A stretch of 22,016 nucleotides of DNA from Deltaproteobacteria bacterium (GTDB lineage: Bacteria > Desulfobacterota > Desulfobacteria > Desulfobacterales > ETH-SRB1). Each line of letters opens with the position of its first letter. Positions within the stretch are counted from its first letter, which is position 1. The translations under genes were made by a program, and so were the position numbers. Of this stretch, positions 16,547-22,016 are shown piece after piece. The DNA is taken from NCBI GenBank assembly GCA_030627475.1, contig DAOURZ010000001.1, positions 1-22,016 on the forward strand. The letters run 5' to 3'. The notes beneath the pieces were generated by a model that saw only the letters and a list, made by a program, of their open reading frames with translations, was not told the DNA's origin and ran no database searches.

Positions 16547-17200
16547 ATGGGATGGCGGCAACTTAAAAAAGAAACACTTGAACTTCTAAGTCATAAAAAC
16601 TTTGAAGAAAGCCTGGAAAAGATCCTTCAAATACCGGCCAGGCAGGTAGTAAACCCGCTTTTTTCCTTTTTTTATAATAGTGATGAGCTTATAAGATGGC
16701 GGGCTGTTGCCGCAATGGGCGCAGTTGTTTCAAACCTTGCCGATCATGATATGGAATCGGCGCGAGTTATAATGCGCCGTCTAATCTGGAATCTCAACGA
16801 TGAATCCGGCGGAATAGGCTGGGGTTCGCCCGAGGCAATGGGCGAAATTATGGCCAGTCACGGAAGGCTTGCAGGAGAATACCATAAAATACTTATATCC
16901 TACATCATGCCTGACGGAAATTATCTTGAACATGAAATTCTGCAAAGGGGGGTATTATGGGGCATTGGAAGACTTGCTCACGCCAGACCTCATCTTGTAA
17001 AAAAAATTGCTGATTTGCTTTGCCCATATATGGAATCTCCCGATCCAATCCTTCGCGGTCTTGCCGCATGGGCGGCCAAACCGATATGCACAAAAAGAAC
17101 GGAATCCTTTCTTTCACGGCTTGGTGACGACAACTCAAAAATTAAAATTTTCGTGGACAACAGCCTTGTTGAACATACTGTAAAAACGTGGACGAAATAA
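16547..17200 (+). CDS. HEAT-like repeat protein of unknown role, 3' end formed by a repeat
   Basis: 217-residue all-helical protein with pairs of amphipathic helices of the HEAT/armadillo type (IRWRAVAAMGAVV and RGLAAWAAKPIC regions) and a conserved-looking GGIGWGSPEAMGEIMA. I recall similar proteins as a conserved family in sulfate reducers (the DVU0298 group), but this was not checked. No catalytic motif is seen; a protein-binding scaffold is the best guess. It follows the ferredoxin by eight bases. The last codons (TWTK and the TAA stop, 17186-17200) come from family 1 repeat sequence starting at 17185, so the native C-terminus was probably replaced or trimmed. No Shine-Dalgarno is clear before ATG 16547. 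Confidence 0.75.
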   Translation: MGWRQLKKETLELLSHKNFEESLEKILQIPARQVVNPLFSFFYNSDELIRWRAVAAMGAVVSNLADHDMESARVIMRRLIWNLNDESGGIGWGSPEAMGEIMASHGRLAGEYHKILISYIMPDGNYLEHEILQRGVLWGIGRLAHARPHLVKKIADLLCPYMESPDPILRGLAAWAAKPICTKRTESFLSRLGDDNSKIKIFVDNSLVEHTVKTWTK

Positions 17201-17232
17201 CTTCACACAAGTAGGCGCATAGATTTGAGTCA
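17185..17232 (+). repeat. family 1 repeat, left-arm fragment
   Basis: Begins AACGTGGACGAAATAACTTC, identical to the 8771 copy over the 19 bases from ACGTGG onward. Its next bases (ACACAAG, then AGGC, then AGATTT) follow the 18409 copy instead. It overlaps the end of the HEAT-like gene, supplying its stop codon. No right arm is found before xerD. Confidence 0.65.
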
Positions 17233-17510
17233 AATTTATTCGATTTCAGATCACAAAAGTTTTTGGAACCTTTCTCGTGCATCAGGTCAAACGCATTTGG
17301 ATATACTGATTTTTAAATAAGTTATACCAACTCCCGGAATTAAGACGACTTGTACTACCCGCAATTGCCTTGCCCAATGCCCCAATTGGAGGGTAAATGG
17401 AGGTGAAGTTGCTCCTACGAAAATTGAGTTGATTTATTGAATGTTCCGGTTTTATTTTTACTGCTGAATCGGGTAACCGTAAATCTATAACTGTAAACCA
17501 CCGCATCCCT
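17233..17510. other. intergenic region with no supported gene
   Basis: About 280 bases between a family 1 fragment and xerD. A 74-codon minus-strand frame (17282-17506) is open but has no ribosome-binding site or recognised domain. Sequence around 17340-17440 has a repeat-like feel (PPIGALGKAIAG in that frame), but no second copy is in the window. The xerD promoter must lie here or upstream; none stands out. Confidence 0.4.
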
Positions 17511-18407
17511 ATGCTATCATTAGATGTTCTCGTTGATCAATATTTGAATTATCTTCTCATTGAAAGAGGGCTTTCAAAAAATACTATAGAATCATACAGC
17601 AGTGACCTGGCGAGATATCTTGATTTTCTGAAAAAAAAAAGAATACATGCAATTAATGATGCTGATGCAACTGCTATATTAAAACACTTGATATCGCTAC
17701 GAAATACAGGACTTGGGGCAAGATCAAGAGCAAGGCATCTTGTAACACTTAGAGGATTTTATAGATTCCTTGTAGAGGAAAAGGTAATAGGAAATGATCC
17801 GACACGCATTATTGACCTTCCCAAAAGTGGCCTCAAGCTTCCCGATGTTTTGTCATTTAAAGAAGTTGAACAACTGTTAAATACTCCTGATATAAACAAA
17901 CCAATAGGATCAAGAGATGCAGCAATGATAGAAGTTCTTTATGCTGCAGGCCTGAGGGTATCGGAACTTGTTAATTTAAAAGTTCATGATGTAAATTTAG
18001 AAGCCTGTTTTGTAAGAGCTTTCGGAAAAGGCTCAAAGGAAAGGGTAATTCCTATAGGTCTTTATGCGAAAGAAAAAGTCGACTACTATATAAAAACTTT
18101 CAGATCAAAGCTTTTAAAAAACGTGGCAAGTCCCTATCTCTTTGTCGCAAGGGCAGGAAAACCCATGACTCGTCAAGGTTTTTGGAAACTGCTTAGAAAA
18201 TATGGACAAAAGGCAGGAATTATCAGAAAAATCAAACCACACAGTTTAAGACACTCTTTTGCAAGCCACCTGCTTGAAGGTGGTGCAGACTTGAGGTCGG
18301 TTCAGATTATGCTGGGCCACGTTGATATTTCCACAACACAGATTTATACTCACGTGGTCCGGGAACATCTTAAAAAAATTCACGAAAAATTTCATCCACG
18401 TTCCTAA
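17511..18407 (+). CDS. xerD: tyrosine recombinase XerD
   Basis: 298-residue site-specific recombinase that, with XerC, resolves chromosome dimers at dif. The N-terminal SAM-like DNA-binding domain is at about 1-100. The catalytic domain carries R149 (AAGLRVSEL), K173 (GKGSKER), H244 and R247 (HSLRHSF), H270 (LGH) and the nucleophile Y279. Length and the HPRS C-terminus resemble XerD (E. coli XerD ends HPRA) more than XerC. No Shine-Dalgarno precedes ATG 17511. The C-terminal codons form one arm of a perfect inverted repeat, and the gene is flanked by family 1 repeats. It could also serve mobile repeats, but that is speculation. Confidence 0.92.
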   Translation: MLSLDVLVDQYLNYLLIERGLSKNTIESYSSDLARYLDFLKKKRIHAINDADATAILKHLISLRNTGLGARSRARHLVTLRGFYRFLVEEKVIGNDPTRIIDLPKSGLKLPDVLSFKEVEQLLNTPDINKPIGSRDAAMIEVLYAAGLRVSELVNLKVHDVNLEACFVRAFGKGSKERVIPIGLYAKEKVDYYIKTFRSKLLKNVASPYLFVARAGKPMTRQGFWKLLRKYGQKAGIIRKIKPHSLRHSFASHLLEGGADLRSVQIMLGHVDISTTQIYTHVVREHLKKIHEKFHPRS

Positions 18408-18421
18408 TGAACGTGGATGAA
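18391..18421. repeat. 13-bp perfect inverted repeat spanning the xerD stop codon
   Basis: TTCATCCACGTTC (18391-18403) and GAACGTGGATGAA (18409-18421) pair perfectly around a 5-base loop. The left arm is xerD coding sequence (FHPRS), and the right arm is the first bases of the family 1 copy. No T-run follows, so it is not a normal rho-independent terminator, though it would form a stable RNA hairpin. Confidence 0.8.
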
Positions 18422-18490
18422 TTAACTTCCACAAGCAGGCACACAGATTTAGGTCAGGCAAAGATGGCCCGAAGCTGTGATGCATAGTTG
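18409..18490. repeat. family 1 repeat, short palindromic copy between xerD and the thiamine-binding gene
   Basis: The left arm GAACGTGGATGAATTAACTT continues through CACAAG and AGATTT to about 18459. After a seven-base spacer the right arm (18467-18490, ending GATGCATAGTTG) matches the inner part of the 9097 arm. The outer right end is missing, so this is a deletion derivative. It starts one base after the xerD stop codon and ends 11 bases from the stop of the gene on the other strand. Confidence 0.7.
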
Positions 18491-18501
18491 GGGAAAAAGT
18501 G

Positions 18502-18798
18502 CTATAATTTTTTCATAAGTGATTCTACTTTTTCTGAGGATGTAACTTTTTTGTCACGACGGTCATCAATCGAAACCATAGTAACTACCCGCTGAACGCC
18601 TCTTTCAAATGGAACCGCATGCATTTTCTTGACCAACATCAAGATATCATCCAAATCGCCATCAATAACAGTTCCCATTGCATTCATCTTAAACTTTGCC
18701 CCTGCATCTTTTAAAACTTTTATGCAGTCAACAACAAAGTCGCCGACACTTGGACTATTTGTGCCTAATGGTAGTATATTAATTGTTGCAATTGGCAT
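18502..18798 (-). CDS. MTH1187-family thiamine-binding protein
   Basis: 98-residue small alpha/beta protein of the MTH1187/YqgV type (thiamine-binding family). Seen: MPIATINILPLGTNSPSVGDFV, the MGTVIDGDLDDIL core and the QRVVTMVSIDDRRDK strand, a pattern typical of this family. AGGAGGG lies five bases before the ATG. Known members bind thiamine-like compounds; the physiological role is not settled. No thiamine gene or THI-box was seen nearby. The gene converges on xerD across a family 1 repeat. Confidence 0.88.
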   Translation of the reverse strand: MPIATINILPLGTNSPSVGDFVVDCIKVLKDAGAKFKMNAMGTVIDGDLDDILMLVKKMHAVPFERGVQRVVTMVSIDDRRDKKVTSSEKVESLMKKL

Positions 18799-18921
18799 TA
18801 TTCCCTCCTGATTTAATGTTGTTTGTTGATTTGTGAAATTGCTTTTGATCTGTCTTTTTTATAAAATTAATAAAATACCTTCAATCACTAAATGCTTTAT
18901 CTAATATATTTTTCATCTTTC

Positions 18922-18962
18922 TTGACATAAAACTCTAAATTTATTATTTATATAAAATTTAG
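18922..18962 (+). promoter_or_regulatory. candidate pfaD promoter with operator-like inverted repeat
   Basis: TTGACA (18922-18927) and TATTTA (18945-18950) are 17 bases apart. CTAAATTT (18935-18942) and AAATTTAG (18955-18962) form a perfect 8-base inverted repeat around the -10, a common place for a repressor site. The region is very AT-rich, so chance is possible. Confidence 0.4.
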
Positions 18963-19032
18963 GTTATTACAATCCTTATAATTTTGTGGTTAACTTTTAT
19001 CTTTTAATTACTTGAAATATATCTAATAAACA

Positions 19033-20730
19033 GTGAAATCTTCATACATTGACAAAATAATATCCGGCTTGTGGATAAAAGGAAATACTGAGCCAAAAAT
19101 TGGCGATCATGCCATAAAAAGCTCAATATTAAAGGTAACCAGGCCTGTCTTCCTAATAGGTATAGATGAAAAAATTGCCGTCGCTCATGATGGTTCAGTT
19201 ACTATAGGAAACAACTTAAAATCAAACAATAATTGTCAGCCTTTATATGCATATGCTCCCCCGCTTCATCCTCAGGATCTAGGTGATCCATACTTCAAAA
19301 AGGCGCACAATCTTCGTTATGCATATATTGCGGGAGCAATGGCGAACGGCATCACTTCAGTTGAAATGGTCGAACAAACAGGACGCGCCGGAATGATGGG
19401 ATTTTTTGGCGCAGCCGGCCTTTCCCTTGATGAAATAGAATCCGCAATTGACAGACTTCAAGACAATATGAATAACTATCCGTTTGGATTTAACCTCATA
19501 AACAGTCCCAACAATCCTGATCTTGAATCGGCGATAGTTAATTTGTATTTAAAACGAAAGATTAGACTTGTCAGCGCCTCGGCATATCTTGAAATTACTC
19601 TGCCGCTCGTTTATTTTCGCGTCAAGGGAATCCATCGTGATGTTAATGGAAATATAGTTTGTCCGAATAAAATTATTGCAAAAGTTTCAAGAGTCGAAGT
19701 TGCCGGAAAATTTTTCTCGCCGCCGCCTGATAAAATTCTTTATCAACTTGTTGACAAAAATATGATTACAAGAGAAGAAGCAACTCTTGCCAGGTCTGTA
19801 CCTGTCGCAGATGACATGACCGCGGAAGCGGATTCAGGGGGACACACCGATAATCGACCGGCTCTTTCTCTATTGCCGACAATAATTGCGCTTCGTAATG
19901 AGCTTGCTGAAAAATATAAGTATAAAAGACCTCTGTGTGTAGGCCTTGGCGGTGGAATTGCCACACCCTCAGCGGCAGCGGCAGCCTTTTCCATGGGGGC
20001 TGCCTATATTTTAACCGGCACTATCAATCAGGCCTGTGTTGAGGCCGGAACATCGGAAGCCGTTCGTCAAATGCTTGCAGATGCAAGGCAGGCGGACGTA
20101 ACAATGGCTCCTGCAGCAGATATGTTTGAAATGGGTGTAAAAGTTCAGGTATTAAAACGCGGCACGATGTTTCCACTTCGTGCTGCAAAACTGTACGATA
20201 TTTACTGTAAATATGACAGACTTGAAAATATACCTGAAATTCAAAAAAAACTACTGGAAAAAGATTTTTTCAGGTGCAGCTTAAAGGATGAATGGGAAAA
20301 TACAAAGAATTTTTTTGTTAAAAATGATCCAAAGCAGATAATCCGGGCTGAAAAAGATTCAAAACACAAAATGTCTCTAATCTTTCGTTCATATCTCGGC
20401 CGTAGTTCAAACTGGGCAATAACAGGCGATCTTTCGAGAAAAATCGACTATCAAATATGGTGCGGTCCGGCCATAGGCGCTTTTAATGAATGGGTAAAAG
20501 GTTCTTTTCTTGAAAAATATGAAAACAGGAAAACGGTGACAGTTGCAATGAACCTCCTTTTTGGAGCCGCTGTTGCAACACGCGCAAATTGGCTTCGTAA
20601 CCAGAAAATCACATTGCCGAATAATATTAGCCAAATATCTCCAATGAGACTTTCAGAAATATTGGAGTTGCTGAAACATAACGGTTCACAGGTGACGGTT
20701 GATCAAAACATAAAAGCAATCAGTTGTTGA
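19033..20730 (+). CDS. pfaD: PfaD-family FMN enoyl reductase of PUFA/polyketide synthases
   Basis: 565-residue FMN-dependent enzyme of the nitronate monooxygenase-like fold. PfaD acts in trans as enoyl reductase of multidomain polyunsaturated fatty acid or polyketide synthases. Seen: YAGAMANGI-type N-terminal barrel (YIAGAMANG, 98-106), GRAGMMGFFGAAGL (117-130), SGGHTDNRP (268-276), and the FMN phosphate loop GLGGGIATP (304-312) followed by ILTGTINQACVEAGTS. Length fits stand-alone PfaD. Start GTG 19033 lacks a clear ribosome-binding site, so the exact start is uncertain. No pfaA, pfaB or pfaC is in the window. A hairpin at 20788 may end its transcript. The synthase partner must be elsewhere, or the gene is an orphan. 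Confidence 0.9.
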   Translation: MKSSYIDKIISGLWIKGNTEPKIGDHAIKSSILKVTRPVFLIGIDEKIAVAHDGSVTIGNNLKSNNNCQPLYAYAPPLHPQDLGDPYFKKAHNLRYAYIAGAMANGITSVEMVEQTGRAGMMGFFGAAGLSLDEIESAIDRLQDNMNNYPFGFNLINSPNNPDLESAIVNLYLKRKIRLVSASAYLEITLPLVYFRVKGIHRDVNGNIVCPNKIIAKVSRVEVAGKFFSPPPDKILYQLVDKNMITREEATLARSVPVADDMTAEADSGGHTDNRPALSLLPTIIALRNELAEKYKYKRPLCVGLGGGIATPSAAAAAFSMGAAYILTGTINQACVEAGTSEAVRQMLADARQADVTMAPAADMFEMGVKVQVLKRGTMFPLRAAKLYDIYCKYDRLENIPEIQKKLLEKDFFRCSLKDEWENTKNFFVKNDPKQIIRAEKDSKHKMSLIFRSYLGRSSNWAITGDLSRKIDYQIWCGPAIGAFNEWVKGSFLEKYENRKTVTVAMNLLFGAAVATRANWLRNQKITLPNNISQISPMRLSEILELLKHNGSQVTVDQNIKAISC

Positions 20731-20787
20731 CGTATATCTGCATTCGTGGCGTGAATTTTGATTTACAAGTAATTACACTCAATATTG

Positions 20788-20820
20788 TTTCACCTATCTG
20801 GTGAAAGTACATTTGTTTTC
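20788..20820 (+). terminator. candidate terminator after pfaD
   Basis: TTTCACC (20788-20794), loop TATCT, GGTGAAA (20800-20806), then a T-rich stretch after a short spacer. The stem is only seven pairs and low in GC, so termination strength is doubtful. Confidence 0.4.
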
Positions 20821-20947
20821 TTTTTTCATATCATAGGTAGTTGGATTTGATAGCATAAAATATACAACTATTGTGACAACCTCCTGGATTTTTTGATGAA
20901 TGTAAGTCTCCCTACTGGGATAATCCTAGAACAAATTGAGTGATCGC

Positions 20948-22016
20948 ATGCAATACAAAAAATTTATAAAGGCATTAGGATTTACTCCTAAAGAAAACAC
21001 ATCAAATAAATTTTCTAAAAAATATATTGATGGGTATGCCATTGAATTAGACTTTGATAAAAATTTAATCAACTATGGGAAAAAAATAAAAACTGAAAGT
21101 AAAACTGCTCAGAATTTTTCACAAACCGAAAACTGGGTAGTGCTGGAATGCGTCAATCGACTTTTAGAAAAAGGGTATAAGCCTAAAAATATCACACTTG
21201 AAAAAACCTATCCTTCCGGACATGGGCATTCTGGAAGATTAGATATTTGTGTATCTCATACTGATGGTTCTGAATATTTATTGATTGAGTGTAAAACGTG
21301 GGGCAAAGAATTTGACAAGGAATTTGCCCGAATGAAAAAAGATGGTGGCCAATTATTTACTTATTTTAAGTTTAGCAATAAAGCAGATGTTATTATGCTT
21401 TATGCTTCTGACCTAAATAAAAAAGAAATTGTTTACCGTAATGAAATTGTAAAAATTGAAGATGATTATCGTTCAGGTGATGTTAAGGATTTTTATGAAA
21501 AATGGAATAAACTTACCAAAGACAACGGCATTTTTGATGATTGGGTAAATCCTTATTATTTTATAAGCAAAGCCCTTACACCAAAGCTTATAGAGCCTAT
21601 AAAACAAGAAGATAGCGGGTTTATTTTCAATCGTTTTTTAGAGATCCTTCGCCATAATGTAGTTTCTGACAAGCCCAATGCTTTTAATAAAATTTTCACA
21701 CTTTTTCTTTGTAAAATTTATGATGAAAAAACAACACCTGAAAATGAAGAGCTAAAATTCCAATGGAGAGAAGGCATTGATAATGATGTTCGTTTTCAAT
21801 TGCGTTTGGCAGATTTATACAAAAATGGAATGTATGAATTTCTAGAAAAAAAAGTGACTGATTTTTCTACCGCTGATTTTGAAACCAAATACAAACATTT
21901 AGATGAAAAAGTAAAAGAAGATTTAATTAAAGACATTATCAAATTACGGTTAGAGAAAAATAACGAATTTGCCATAAAAGAGGTTTTTGATGAAAAATCA
22001 TTTAAAGAGAATGCAA
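20948..22016 (+). CDS. restriction-modification protein with N-terminal PD-(D/E)XK nuclease domain, 3' part beyond window
   Basis: 356 codons are visible and the frame is open at the edge. The N-terminal region resembles the type I restriction enzyme R-subunit N-terminal domain: D99 in SGRLDIC, E114 and K116 in LLIECKTWG, and Q135 in GQLFTYF form a PD-(D/E)XK nuclease site. The last residues (KEVFDEKSFKENA) look like the linker that in similar proteins precedes an N6-adenine methylase domain; this is recollection and is not visible here. The likely class is a fused (type IIG-like) restriction enzyme. ATG 20948 is preceded by GAGTGAT, a weak ribosome-binding site. Base composition is more AT-rich than its neighbours, consistent with horizontal acquisition. 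Confidence 0.78.
   Translation, partial: MQYKKFIKALGFTPKENTSNKFSKKYIDGYAIELDFDKNLINYGKKIKTESKTAQNFSQTENWVVLECVNRLLEKGYKPKNITLEKTYPSGHGHSGRLDICVSHTDGSEYLLIECKTWGKEFDKEFARMKKDGGQLFTYFKFSNKADVIMLYASDLNKKEIVYRNEIVKIEDDYRSGDVKDFYEKWNKLTKDNGIFDDWVNPYYFISKALTPKLIEPIKQEDSGFIFNRFLEILRHNVVSDKPNAFNKIFTLFLCKIYDEKTTPENEELKFQWREGIDNDVRFQLRLADLYKNGMYEFLEKKVTDFSTADFETKYKHLDEKVKEDLIKDIIKLRLEKNNEFAIKEVFDEKSFKENA

Noticed and set aside
17282..17506. 74-codon minus-strand frame before xerD
   Set aside because: No domain or ribosome-binding site; more likely repeat-derived sequence. Kept only as a note in the intergenic entry.
18391..18421. Rho-independent terminator of xerD
   Set aside because: The stem is perfect, but no U-run follows and the right arm belongs to a repeat family.
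1..22016. CRISPR array, tRNA or rRNA genes
   Set aside because: No regularly spaced direct repeats and no recognisable tRNA or rRNA sequence were found on either strand by eye.

Overview
The window looks like a piece of a Desulfobacterota (sulfate-reducer-like) chromosome. This is inferred from gene content: superoxide reductase, rubredoxin, a Desulfovibrio-type single-cluster ferredoxin, a PerR regulator, a multiheme cytochrome, a selenoprotein and a large PAS/GAF hybrid kinase, all in AT-rich DNA. No rRNA or tRNA gene, CRISPR array or phage module was seen.

Layout. A UvrD/PcrA-type helicase runs off the left edge on the minus strand (1-1764). Divergent from it is a plus-strand set, oleB-oleC-MBL hydrolase (1975-5446), which supplies the beta-lactone half of the olefin pathway without oleA or oleD. 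Convergent to it is a membrane hybrid histidine kinase (5438-8749). A 375-bp element with 48-bp terminal inverted repeats (8771-9145) fills the gap between the kinase and trpDCF (9149-11630, minus). A RelE/ParE toxin with a ParD-like antitoxin (11703-12217) lies upstream of trpD.

The most informative region is 12339-17200 (plus): perR with a PerR-box-like palindrome, an octaheme HAO-family cytochrome, a selenocysteine-containing peroxiredoxin, a 2Fe superoxide reductase, a tandem ferritin-like protein, rubredoxin, ferredoxin and a HEAT-like protein. Together they read as an oxidative (and perhaps nitrosative) stress operon: rubredoxin and ferredoxin supply electrons, the reductase removes superoxide, the Sec-peroxiredoxin removes peroxide, the ferritin-like protein may bind iron, and the cytochrome may reduce N-oxides. 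The peroxiredoxin is split by an in-frame UGA at codon 48 (14269-14271), exactly at the peroxidatic residue, so an ordinary gene caller would report only its C-terminal two thirds.

The right part holds xerD (17511-18407), a thiamine-binding MTH1187-like protein (18502-18798, minus), an orphan pfaD (19033-20730) and the N-terminal part of a restriction-modification protein with a PD-(D/E)XK nuclease domain (20948 to the edge).

Two families of short palindromic repeats are scattered between genes. Family 1 (consensus end AACGTGGACGAAATAACTTC) is at 8771-9145, 17185-17232 and 18409-18490. Family 2 (end AGGGCTCGCACAAAAATA) is at 15116-15220 and 16131-16148. They sit against stop and start codons, in one case supply a stop codon, and resemble non-autonomous mobile elements. 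The 3' end of xerD carries the same sequence as the terminus of family 1.
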